Below, piece by piece: positions 17,417 to 26,700 of a DNA stretch of 64,000 nt. The position numbers were made by a program, and so were the translations under genes. The stretch comes from RGIG3528 sp045616485. Its GTDB lineage: Bacteria; Bacillota; Clostridia; Lachnospirales; Lachnospiraceae. Position 1 is the first letter of the stretch; every line of letters starts with the position of its first letter. The notes below the pieces were generated by a model. That model worked only from the letters and a program-made list of their open reading frames with translations, made no database searches and had not been told where the DNA came from. The DNA lies in contig JAZLGU010000085.1 of assembly GCA_045616485.1 (NCBI GenBank), forward strand, positions 1 to 64,000. Reading direction: 5' to 3'.

Positions 17417-18736
17417 ATGAACGAATTAGGCACGGGTGACTATATATCCCTTGGTGTGCTGGTGGTACTGATTATTCTCTCAGGCTTTTTTTCCTCTGCA
17501 GAGACTGCGCTTACCACCGTTAATAAGCTTAGAATAAGGAGTTTGGTAGATGCAGGCAACAAGAGGGCCCAAAAGGTAGATAAGCTTATCTCAAGGCCTG
17601 GCAAAATGCTTTCAGCTATCCTTATTGGCAATAATATTGTCAATATCTCTTTATCTGCCATAGCTACGTCTCTTACCATAAAGCTTTGGGGCAATTATGC
17701 CACTGGTATAACTACCGGTGTGATTACCCTTCTGGTACTTGTATTTGGCGAGATCACACCAAAGACTATGGCTACCCATAAGGCGCTGAAGATGTCCATG
17801 CAGTATGCCGGCATCATATATGCTTTGACCATAATCCTTACCCCGGTTATTTTTGTAGTGGAAAAAATATCCCTGGTTATAATAAGACTAAGGGGAGTGA
17901 ATCCCAATCAGCAGAGCACTGTGACTGAAGATGAGCTGCTGACCATGGTGGATGTCAGCCACGAAGAGGGCATCATAGAGTCGGAAGAACACGAAATGAT
18001 CAATAACGTGGTAGACTTTGGCGACTCCTATGCCAAGGATGTTATGGTGCCCAAGATTAATATGACATGTGCAGATATAGAGTCTACATATGATGAGCTG
18101 GTGGAGATATTTAAAAAGGATAAATACACCAGATTGCCTGTATATGAAGACAGCATAGATAACATTGTAGGTATAGTGAATCTCAAAGATGCGTTTTTTT
18201 ACGAAGGAGATAAGGCAGAATTCAATCTGAGACAGATTATTCGTGAGCCTTATTTTACCTTTGAACATAAAAAGACATCGGAGCTTTTACGCGAGTTAAA
18301 AAAGGCAGCCAATCCTTTGGCTATTATTATTGACGAGTATGGAGCCACAGCGGGACTTGTATCCCTGGAGGACCTGGTAGAGGAAATTGTAGGCGAGATC
18401 AAAGACGAGTATGACTACGATGAAGAGGAAAACATAGTCTGTGTCGGAGAAAATACTTACGAGGTTTTGGGTACTACCAATCTTAATGATTTAGAGGAAG
18501 CTTTAGGGCTTGCCGTTGATACGGAAGAGTATGACTCCATAGCGGGCCATGTTATCAGCCTTTTGGAGCACTTACCTGAGCGGGGAGAGGAAGTTTCAGA
18601 CGGTCCTTTTACCTTTAAGGTGCTTAAAACAGATAAAAACAGAGTAGAAAAAATACAGGTGACTATTGCACCTGACAAAACAGAAGGAGATGTACCGATG
18701 CCGGAGCCGGATACGGATACATCAGCAGAAGATTAG
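17417..18736 (+). CDS. CNNM/CorC-type transporter (hemolysin family), copy 1
   Basis: 439 residues: an N-terminal CNNM/DUF21 membrane domain (about 10-175, with SGFFSSAETALTTVNK and FGEITPKTMA), a CBS pair (DVMVPK, RLPVYE, IDEYGATAGLVSLEDL) and the CorC_HlyC domain at the end. This family is linked to Mg2+ or other cation efflux. All signature motifs are intact. A shorter-motif paralogue is at 59472. It ends just before the ABC-F gene, so the two may form one transcript. Confidence 0.88.
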   Translation: MNELGTGDYISLGVLVVLIILSGFFSSAETALTTVNKLRIRSLVDAGNKRAQKVDKLISRPGKMLSAILIGNNIVNISLSAIATSLTIKLWGNYATGITTGVITLLVLVFGEITPKTMATHKALKMSMQYAGIIYALTIILTPVIFVVEKISLVIIRLRGVNPNQQSTVTEDELLTMVDVSHEEGIIESEEHEMINNVVDFGDSYAKDVMVPKINMTCADIESTYDELVEIFKKDKYTRLPVYEDSIDNIVGIVNLKDAFFYEGDKAEFNLRQIIREPYFTFEHKKTSELLRELKKAANPLAIIIDEYGATAGLVSLEDLVEEIVGEIKDEYDYDEEENIVCVGENTYEVLGTTNLNDLEEALGLAVDTEEYDSIAGHVISLLEHLPERGEEVSDGPFTFKVLKTDKNRVEKIQVTIAPDKTEGDVPMPEPDTDTSAED

Positions 18737-18746
18737 AAAGACAGTT

Positions 18747-20690
18747 ATGATTTTATCAGTAGCAAACGTAAATAAATCCTTTGGCGAAAAAACAGTGCTT
18801 AAGGATATTACATTCCATGTAAATGAAAATGAAAAAGCCGGTATTATCGGCATAAATGGTGCAGGTAAGTCCACATTGTTTAAGATTATAGTGGGCGAAA
18901 TGGCAGCAGACAGCGGTAGTGTTACTTTTCAGAAAGATACCACTCACGGATATTTGTCCCAGACTCAGGACCTGGACAGCGTAAATACTATATATGATGA
19001 GCTTTATGGCACCAATAAGCGCATTCCGGAGCTGGAAAAGGAGCTGGACAGGCTGCATAGTGAGATAGAAAAGGAGTCAGCAGAGCATGGCGAGTCAGAG
19101 GCTCTGCAGAATCTTTACAGAAAAACAGAGCTGGCCCAGCATGAATATGACAAGATGAATGGCTATGCCTACGTATCTGAAGTGACGGGGATTTTAAAGG
19201 GCCTGGGCTTTTTGGAGGCAGAGTTTTCTCAGAAGGTCAACACTTTATCAGGAGGTCAGAAGACCAGAGTGGCTCTGGGAAAGCTTCTTCTTATGAAGCC
19301 GGATATGATACTTCTGGATGAGCCTACCAACCATCTGGACATGCAGTCTATTCAATGGCTGGAGGGCTATCTGCAAAATTATAATGGAGCAGTTCTTATT
19401 ATTTCCCATGACCGCTATTTTCTGGACAGGGTTGTTACCAAGGTGGTCGAGATAGAAAATGAGAAGGCGATGTGCTTTTTAGGCAATTATACTGATTTTG
19501 CCAAAAAGAAAGAGGAAGTACGAGCAGCCCAGCTGAAGGCATGGCAGAAACAGCAGGCAGATATAAAGCATCAGGAAGCAGTCATTGAAAAGCTTAAGTC
19601 TTTCAATAGGGAAAAGAGTATTAAGAGAGCAGAATCCAGAGAAAAGATGCTGGATAAGATTGAAAGAATAGACAAGCCGGTAAGTGAACGTGATGACATG
19701 CGGATCAGCTTCACTCCCGTAGTACAGTCCGGAAATGATGTTCTTACAGTAACAGGGCTTTCCAAGTCTTTTGGAGAAAAAAAGTTTTTTTCTGATATCA
19801 GCTTTGAGATAAAAAGAGGCGAAAGAGTAGCCATAATTGGTGCGAATGGCAGCGGCAAAACCACCATACTTAAGATTTTAAACGAGCTTTTGCCACCGGA
19901 TGAAGGAAAGGTGACTTTTGGTGCCAAAGTACAGATGGCTTATTACGATCAGGAGCACCAGGTGCTGGATCCTGAAAATTCTCCTTTTGAAGAAATATCA
20001 GATGCCCATCCGCTTATGGACAATACCCATATCAGAAATGTACTGGCATCCTTCCTTTTTACGGGAGACGAGGTATTTACTCCCATTAAGCTCCTTTCAG
20101 GCGGTGAGAGGGGACGAGTATCGCTGGCAAAATTAATGCTTTCCAATGCCAATCTTTTGGTGCTGGATGAGCCTACCAACCACCTGGATATAGTATCCAA
20201 GGAGATTTTGGAAGAGGCGCTGGTAAATTATCAGGGCACAGTACTTTATGTAAGCCATGACCGATACTTTATCAATAAAACATCTACCAGAATACTGGAT
20301 CTGACAGACAACCAGCTTATCCCCTATATAGGCAATTATGACTATTACGTGGAGCATAAGGATATAGTGGAAGCTGCCTACAAGAGAGGTACATTAAATA
20401 CTCAGGCTGCAGTAAGCACTCCTGCCCAGACCGAAACAGTAGCAAAGACTGATTGGAAAGCTCAAAAAGAGGAACAGGCAAGACTCCGAAAAAAGCAAAA
20501 TGAGATAGCGAAGATTGAAAAGGAAATTGCTGCTTTGGAGGCAGAAGGTGAAAAGGTAAATGCAGAGCTGGAGAATCCTGCTTATTTTACCGATCATGTG
20601 AAGCTTAGAAAACTGACAGATAAAAAGACTGAGATTGAAGAAAAAATAATGGAACTTATGGAACAGTGGGAAACACTGTCTATGGAATAA
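18747..20690 (+). CDS. ABC-F ATPase
   Basis: Soluble tandem ATPase of 647 residues with no membrane segments. It has two nucleotide-binding domains: Walker A GINGAGKST and GANGSGKTT, signatures LSGGQKTRVALG and LSGGERGRVSLA, both followed by DEPTNHLD. The inter-domain P-site linker is charged. A C-terminal coiled coil (about 560-647) resembles the DNA-binding tail of Uup/YdiF types. ABC-F proteins act on ribosomes in translation or antibiotic protection. The start is ATG 18747; an upstream in-frame start lies within the preceding gene. The stop abuts a palindromic repeat. Confidence 0.88.
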   Translation: MILSVANVNKSFGEKTVLKDITFHVNENEKAGIIGINGAGKSTLFKIIVGEMAADSGSVTFQKDTTHGYLSQTQDLDSVNTIYDELYGTNKRIPELEKELDRLHSEIEKESAEHGESEALQNLYRKTELAQHEYDKMNGYAYVSEVTGILKGLGFLEAEFSQKVNTLSGGQKTRVALGKLLLMKPDMILLDEPTNHLDMQSIQWLEGYLQNYNGAVLIISHDRYFLDRVVTKVVEIENEKAMCFLGNYTDFAKKKEEVRAAQLKAWQKQQADIKHQEAVIEKLKSFNREKSIKRAESREKMLDKIERIDKPVSERDDMRISFTPVVQSGNDVLTVTGLSKSFGEKKFFSDISFEIKRGERVAIIGANGSGKTTILKILNELLPPDEGKVTFGAKVQMAYYDQEHQVLDPENSPFEEISDAHPLMDNTHIRNVLASFLFTGDEVFTPIKLLSGGERGRVSLAKLMLSNANLLVLDEPTNHLDIVSKEILEEALVNYQGTVLYVSHDRYFINKTSTRILDLTDNQLIPYIGNYDYYVEHKDIVEAAYKRGTLNTQAAVSTPAQTETVAKTDWKAQKEEQARLRKKQNEIAKIEKEIAALEAEGEKVNAELENPAYFTDHVKLRKLTDKKTEIEEKIMELMEQWETLSME

Positions 20691-20691
20691 T

Positions 20692-20758
20692 TGTCAAGGG
20701 GACGTTTCTAATTGACAACTTTTTAAAAAAGTTGTCAATTAGAAACGTCCCCTTGACA
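20692..20758. repeat. GGGACGTTTCT palindrome filling the gap between convergent genes
   Basis: An essentially perfect inverted repeat with about 32-bp arms and a central run TTTTTAAAAAA. It starts one base after the ABC-F stop codon and ends five bases before the glyA stop codon, so it is nearly the entire 73-bp space between the genes. T runs next to the arms suit a bidirectional terminator. It belongs to the same family as repeats at 12954, 13357, 27503 and 41751. Confidence 0.85.
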
Positions 20759-20763
20759 CATTT

Positions 20764-22005
20764 TTAGTATAAAGGATATTTATCTGTAAGCTTCTTAACG
20801 ATAGCCTTTGCTTCTTCTGCGCGGGAGCCCTTGGAGTCGATGGCTATAGCGATAGCCTCGGCTACCTGATCCATGTCTTCGGTATTGAAGCCACGGGTAG
20901 TAACGGCTGCAGAGCCAACACGAATAGCGGATGCTTCAGACTGCTTTGCAGAATCACCATGGATAGAGTTCTTATTAACTGTGATATTAAGCTCCTCCAG
21001 AAGATCCTCTGCCTGCTGGCCGTACATATCCTTGGACGTCTTTACATTTACCAGAAGCAAGTGATTGTCGGTACCGCCGGAAACAAGTTCAAAGCCACGG
21101 CTGGACAGGCCTGTAGCCAGTGCCTTTGCATTGTCTACAATATTCTGAGCATATACCTTAAAGGAAGGGTCCAGAGCCTCTTTGAAACAAACTGCCTTAC
21201 CTGCAATAACATGCATAAGGGGACCACCCTGAATGCCTGGGAAAAGTCTGTTGTTAAACTTGTGCTCTGTAGCAAATTCAATGCTGGAGAGCACCATGCC
21301 GCCACGAGGTCCACGAAGAGTCTTATGGGTAGTGGTGGTAACAACATGAGCATAGGGGATAGGTGATGGATGGCTGCCGCCGGCAACAAGACCTGCAATA
21401 TGAGCCATATCTACCATGAGATAAGCACCTACTTCGTCAGCAATCTCTCTAAAACGCTTGAAATCAATGATACGAGGGTAAGCGGAAGCGCCTGCAATAA
21501 TCATTTTTGGCTTGCATTCCTTGGCAATGCGAAGGACTTCATCGTAATCAATATAGCCATCATCTGTAGTGCCGTAAGGTACGCAATTAAAGTACTTACC
21601 GGAGAAATTTACCTTGCAGCCATGGGAAAGATGACCACCATCGTTTAAGTTCATACCCATGTAGGTGTCGCCTGGCTCAAGGAGGGCGAAAAATACAGCC
21701 ATATTAGCCTGAGCGCCGGAGTGGGGCTGAACATTGGCATAGGTACAGCCATAGAGCTCTTTGGCACGCTCGATAGCCAGCTGCTCTACTATATCAACGT
21801 ATTCGCAACCGCCATAATGACGCTTTCCGGGATATCCTTCAGCATATTTATTAGTGAGAACGGAGCCCATGGCTGCCATAACAGCAGGGCTTACAAAATT
21901 TTCAGATGCAATAAGCTCGATATGATCCTGCTGACGTCCAAGCTCTAAATCAATAGCCTGGCATAATTCAGGATCTGCTTTTCTTACAGTTTCAAGATCA
22001 AACAT
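20764..22005 (-). CDS. glyA: Serine hydroxymethyltransferase
   Basis: PLP enzyme that interconverts serine and glycine and loads one-carbon units onto tetrahydrofolate. 413 residues is the bacterial norm. Visible: the SENFVS motif near the N-terminus, the HSGAQAN substrate region, MVDMAHIAGLVA with the PLP aspartate, and the PLP lysine in TTTTHKTLRGPRGG. It starts at ATG 22005 with a GAAAGAAGG ribosome site. It is transcribed away from udk and converges on the ABC-F gene. Confidence 0.95.
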   Translation of the reverse strand: MFDLETVRKADPELCQAIDLELGRQQDHIELIASENFVSPAVMAAMGSVLTNKYAEGYPGKRHYGGCEYVDIVEQLAIERAKELYGCTYANVQPHSGAQANMAVFFALLEPGDTYMGMNLNDGGHLSHGCKVNFSGKYFNCVPYGTTDDGYIDYDEVLRIAKECKPKMIIAGASAYPRIIDFKRFREIADEVGAYLMVDMAHIAGLVAGGSHPSPIPYAHVVTTTTHKTLRGPRGGMVLSSIEFATEHKFNNRLFPGIQGGPLMHVIAGKAVCFKEALDPSFKVYAQNIVDNAKALATGLSSRGFELVSGGTDNHLLLVNVKTSKDMYGQQAEDLLEELNITVNKNSIHGDSAKQSEASAIRVGSAAVTTRGFNTEDMDQVAEAIAIAIDSKGSRAEEAKAIVKKLTDKYPLY

Positions 22006-22111
22006 AGTGTGCCTTCTTTCTTTTCGAAAAACGAAATGATTTTGCGCTTTAGTGTAACATAGTATTTAACATAAATCTATAGAAATAGTTAAAAAAATTA
22101 TACATTTTTTC

Positions 22112-22140
22112 TTCTAACATTTATTAATCTGTGTTATACT
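22112..22140 (+). promoter_or_regulatory. Probable promoter of udk
   Basis: TTCTAA (22112-22117), 17 bases, TATACT (22135-22140), in a very AT-rich glyA-udk intergenic region. The -10 box is good; the -35 box is weak. Confidence 0.4.
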
Positions 22141-22174
22141 GACGATTACAATATATAAACAAAAGAGGAAAATT

Positions 22175-22807
22175 ATGATTAAAGATAAAGATATATTGCT
22201 TATCGGAATAGCCGGAGGCACCGGCTCCGGAAAGACTACCATAACGGATAATATAAAAGAGCGATTCGGGGATATGGTGACTGTCATTACTCATGATAAT
22301 TATTACAAGGCGCACGACTCATTGACCTATGAAGAAAGAGCCAAGTTAAATTATGACCATCCGGCTTCACTGGATACGGATCTCATGATAGAGCATATAA
22401 AGCTTTTGAAAGAAGGTCGCAGTATTATTTGTCCTTTATATGATTTCTCTGTACATAACAGATCCAAAGATACCATTACCATAGCACCCAATAGGGTTAT
22501 GGTGGTGGAGGGCATTTTGATTTTTGAAAATAAGGAGCTGTGCGACCTCTTTGACATTAAGCTTTTTGTTGATACCGACGCAGACGTTCGTATCTTACGA
22601 CGTATAAGCCGAGATGTTAAAGAGAGAGGCAGAGACATGGATTCAGTTATCAATCAGTATCTGACCACTGTCAAGCCTATGCACGAGCAGTTCGTAGAGC
22701 CTTCCAAGAAAAACGCAGATATAATTATTCCGGAAGGTGGCCATAATGTTGTGGCAAATGAGATGATTATGCATCGTATCGAGATGCATTTGGCGGGGAT
22801 GGATTAA
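22175..22807 (+). CDS. udk: Uridine kinase
   Basis: P-loop nucleoside kinase that phosphorylates uridine and cytidine in pyrimidine salvage. It has Walker A GGTGSGKTT at about 14-22, THDNYYKAHDSL with the substrate-binding acid, DHPASLDT, and the lid arginines in RILRRISRDVKERGRD. Its 210 residues match the family. The start is ATG 22175 behind AGAGGAAA. mgtC follows after 25 bp. Confidence 0.9.
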   Translation: MIKDKDILLIGIAGGTGSGKTTITDNIKERFGDMVTVITHDNYYKAHDSLTYEERAKLNYDHPASLDTDLMIEHIKLLKEGRSIICPLYDFSVHNRSKDTITIAPNRVMVVEGILIFENKELCDLFDIKLFVDTDADVRILRRISRDVKERGRDMDSVINQYLTTVKPMHEQFVEPSKKNADIIIPEGGHNVVANEMIMHRIEMHLAGMD

Positions 22808-22832
22808 AAAATAAGGATGGAAGAAAAAATAT

Positions 22833-23537
22833 ATGCATTATTATTTGTATGATACTTTAATGGATGCCACCTTTGGGCAGTGGGAGCTTATTATCAGAAT
22901 TCTCCTGGCTGCCATATGTGGCGCAGGTATTGGCCTGGAGCGTAGCCGCAGACAAAAAGAGGCAGGCATCAGAACTCACATTATTGTCTGTATAGGCGCA
23001 GCTCTGATTATGATTATATCTAAATACGGCTTCTTTGATGTAGTTGTAGAAAATTCTGTTCAGGTAGATGCCTCCCGTGTAGCCTCCAACGTAGTTACAG
23101 GTATTTCCTTTTTAGGCGCCGGAGTTATTTTCTTAAAGGGTGGTGCTGTTAAGGGACTTACTACATCTGCAGGCCTTTGGGCTACAGCGGCTGTTGGCCT
23201 TGCCAGCGGAGCCGGCATGTATACTGTAGGGATTTTTACTACTATTCTCATAGTGGTTATGCAGAATCTTTTGCATAAGTACAATCTTTCCACAGAAAAT
23301 ATTGAGAATAGTGAAATTCATATGGTTATTGATGACAATGCGGATATATTAAATAAGATTAAGGACTACCTTTTAAAAAATCAGATAGTGGTAGAAGACT
23401 TTCATCTTAAGAAGAATGCCGATGGCACCCTTACTTATGACGCTACAGTAAAACACCTTAAAAATCTGGCAGTAGAGGACCTGATGTTGCTGGTGCATGA
23501 TATACCTGAGATTAAAGATTTTTCCGTGACGACCTGA
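22833..23537 (+). CDS. MgtC/SapB family membrane protein
   Basis: 234 residues. Four or five hydrophobic helices (about 15-145) carry the MgtC signatures GAGIGLERSRRQKEAGIRTH and GISFLGAGVIF. A soluble ACT-like C-terminal domain of about 80 residues follows. The family is linked to Mg2+ homeostasis or ATPase regulation; the exact role in Clostridia is not settled. It lies downstream of udk and before a terminator hairpin at 23648. Confidence 0.85.
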   Translation: MHYYLYDTLMDATFGQWELIIRILLAAICGAGIGLERSRRQKEAGIRTHIIVCIGAALIMIISKYGFFDVVVENSVQVDASRVASNVVTGISFLGAGVIFLKGGAVKGLTTSAGLWATAAVGLASGAGMYTVGIFTTILIVVMQNLLHKYNLSTENIENSEIHMVIDDNADILNKIKDYLLKNQIVVEDFHLKKNADGTLTYDATVKHLKNLAVEDLMLLVHDIPEIKDFSVTT

Positions 23538-23616
23538 TGATATAAAAATTAGAAAAGGTACGTGCGATGGAGTGTTTACGTAGAAAAGAGTTTTGTCTTT
23601 GTTTATATGGGTTTAA

Positions 23617-23644
23617 TTGTTTTAATCAGAATTTGTAGTAAAAT
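23617..23644 (+). promoter_or_regulatory. Candidate promoter of the GGDEF/EAL gene
   Basis: TTGTTT (23617-23622), 16 bases, TAAAAT (23639-23644). It is placed immediately before a terminator-like hairpin, so transcripts from it would begin within that hairpin's left arm. Confidence 0.4.
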
Positions 23645-23647
23645 GCA

Positions 23648-23680
23648 GAGTAGACTATTGTAAATAGTTTACTCTTTTTT
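23648..23680 (+). terminator. Intrinsic terminator between mgtC and the GGDEF/EAL gene
   Basis: A 12-bp stem (23648-23659 with 23663-23674, one G-U pair) with loop GTA, followed by six T. It ends the udk-mgtC transcript, or acts as an attenuator for the next gene given the promoter just upstream. Confidence 0.75.
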
Positions 23681-23681
23681 A

Positions 23682-23737
23682 GTGTATAAATCGAATAAAG
23701 GGTCAACTTCCGGCAACGAAGTGATCCGCTTATACAC
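23682..23737 (+). promoter_or_regulatory. Structured leader of the GGDEF/EAL gene
   Basis: Nested stems: GTGTATAA (23682-23689) pairs with TTATACAC (23730-23737); inside, GGGTCAACTTC (23700-23710) pairs with GAAGTGATCC (23718-23727) with one bulge and one G-U pair; loop CGGCAAC. It ends seven bases before the GGAG ribosome site. It does not show the conserved parts of the known c-di-GMP riboswitches. It could be a binding site or a plain hairpin. Confidence 0.5.
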
Positions 23738-23752
23738 CTTTGTGGAGATGGG

Positions 23753-26700
23753 ATGGAGAGAAACAGACAGGCAAGGATAATAAGGTTTGCTGCCCTGATT
23801 TTTCTGGGTGTGCTGGCCATAACGTTTACAGTCATTATGATTGTAGCAGCGTTAGACGTTAGGACACCTGTTTTTGATGTGACCAAACATCCCACCAATT
23901 ATGACAGGACTCTTAAGGTTGCAGTTACCTCGGACTGCGCACCTTTTTCCTTTGAGGACAGTAATGGCAATCCTACAGGCTTTGACGTAGAGCTTGTATA
24001 TAAAATAGGTGAAGTGCTTCATGCCAATATGGATGTGGTTATTGTGCCTTGGAGTGAGGCTTTTCAGGGCGTTCAGGACGGCGTGTATGACCTGGTAACA
24101 GATACTGCTTTTTCATCAGAAAGATCAAAGATAGTAGAGCTTACCATTCCATTTCTGGAAAAAAATCATGTTTTAGTATCCAATAGTAAAAAGCACCTTA
24201 CACTGGCCAGCATTAATGAGGTATCCATAGCAGCTCAGCGCAGTGATGTTTTGACTGAAATGTTTTTTGAGCCTATGCAGATTATGGATAAAATCGTCTG
24301 GACAGAGTCTGTAGAAGAAGCCTTGCTGGCGGTAAGTGACGGGAAGGCTGATGTTATTATTGTGCCGGAGTTCATGGCCAAGCAGATAATATCGGATAAT
24401 AACGTAAAAAATCTTTATATTGGCTCGGAAGTGGTATATACTGCGCTTTCTGCCTGGAGCTGTACCAAAGGGAATGGCGAACTGGTAGAAGAGTTAAATC
24501 AGGCTTTGTCACTACTGGGACAGACAGGAGAACTGCAGAATATTAAAAATAAGTGGATGGTTACCTATAATCAGCAAAGTAAGATTCAGGTCTTCTTTGG
24601 AGATTTTGGTGTGCCCATTCTTTTTGGCATTTTTATCCTGGGTATTGTAATCACTATTCTTTTCCTGGTAAATGATAACAGAACCATGCAGGCTATGGAG
24701 GCTCAGGAAAAGCTTTATAAAGAAAAATTGCAGCTGGATGAGCTCACCGGCCTTTATACCAAGTCAATGGCCAGAGAGCTTATTGATGTTTCTGTTAAAT
24801 ATGAAGAGAACCCGGCAGTATTTATGGTATTTAATCTGGATGGGTTAAAATCCATAAATGATACACTGGGGCATGAAGCCGGTGATAGTGCCATCAAGAA
24901 TTTTGCCATAGCGCTCAGAGAGTTCTTTGGATCCAACACTATTCTTGCCCGTATGAGCGGGGATGAATTTATAGGATATGCCAGAATAGATGGCGAGGAA
25001 GAGGAATTACGTAAAAAGCTGGAAAGCTTCATAGCAAATCTTCGTAATTTTACTACGGGCGGTGTTATTTTACGCTGTTGCGTAGGTGCAGTAGTCATAA
25101 ATGACAACAACAGGAATTTTTCCACCCTCTTCAAGCAGGGAGATACAGCAATGTATCTGGCCAAGACCAATGGTAAAAATCAGGCTGTCATCTACAAACC
25201 GTCCATGGAGCATGAACTCTTAAGCTCCAGCAGAAAGAAACTGCAAAAAGTTACTGTGGATTCAGATTTTTCCATAGTTGATAAGGCAGGACTGGGCTAT
25301 ACGGATGTATTTACCTGGATGCTGGATAACAGAGTTATGGGCAATCCTGATATTCTGTTAATGTCTGACGAAAGAGATAAAATGGTATTTATTGATGTGG
25401 AGACCAAAATGGTGACACGATGTGTTGGCATTAATGGTCAGCAGATAAATCAGCCTTCCGGAGTCAGTGTAGGAAAGACCTGTTATACAGGAGTATTTGG
25501 AGCAGATCATCCTTGTAAGGATTGTATAATAAACAGATGTAACCATAATTCATTCATACTTCATACTGTACACAGCACAGAAGATAATCAGGATTATGTT
25601 GTAAGAGCAAGACTTACCAAAATCGACGGCAAGGAATACCTGGTGGAGCTCTTCAAGGCTGTTTCCAATGAATCCGAAATGAATCATGAATACGAGATGG
25701 CTACGGCATGCCAGAATCTTATTACAGCATGCAACTACCTGGATATTAATCCTATGCTGGATCATGAGCGCTATTTTAAGGAACAGACACGTATTATCAG
25801 TCAGTTCTTCGGAGCTGAAGAAGGCTATATTTTGCGAATGGATGCGGATATGGAAACCGCTACCTACAATATTCCTTCAGAACGTACTCCTTACTTTAGA
25901 GTAGATATGTCTGATTATGCCCGTGAAAAATGGGGCGAAATGGTAGATAAAAATGTGCTGGCTTATATTCCTGATGTAGAGGCACTTAAATATACCGAAC
26001 CAAATGCCTATGCATTTTTTTTCCGTGATAATATAAGAAATTGCATCATTGCACCTATTTGGGACGATGTGAAAGTATATGGCTATATGTGCTTCAGAAA
26101 CATGAGCAAAAATCTGACTGAGCTGGGAGCACTGGGACCAATAGCAGCCAACTTCAAAAAGATTCTGCAGGCTGTCTCATCAAGAGAAGAGACTATGAAC
26201 CGCAGATACTATGATACCATGACAGGATACCTGAATTTTGAAGGCTTCCGACGTCAGATGGATTCGTTGAATCTCTACAGGAGCCTTAAAAAATATGCTC
26301 TTTGCTCCTTTGATATCAGAAGATTTAAGTATCTGAACGATGCTTACGGCTACGATGTGGGTGATAAGATACTCCAGGAGGTGGCAGACCTTTTTGCCAG
26401 AAGGCTGGACGACGATGAATATCTGTGCCGTGTAAACGCAGACAGATTCTGTGCACTTTGCGAATATGAAGATCGAGAGGAACTGCAGAGCAGACTGGTA
26501 GAAATCGGTGATTACATCACAGACTACTTTAACATTAATTACAATGGCAGGTGTCTGGTAGAGCTTTCAGCAGGTATTTATCCTATTAATGATTTTGAAG
26601 AAGTTACTATCGATGAGATGCTGAACATGGCCATGATAGCAGAGAAAAATGCTAAGCAGACCGGTGGCAGCACGGTTTCCATCTACGATGAAAACCTTCG

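Noticed and set aside
20764..22005. Open frames antisense to glyA (for example 20959-21366)
   Set aside because: They are shadows of a highly conserved housekeeping gene with no start signals.
23538..23752. A c-di-GMP riboswitch upstream of the GGDEF/EAL gene
   Set aside because: The conserved core of the GEMM class (AGGGCAAAC and ACGCAAAGC with a GAAA loop) is absent; only a generic nested hairpin is present.
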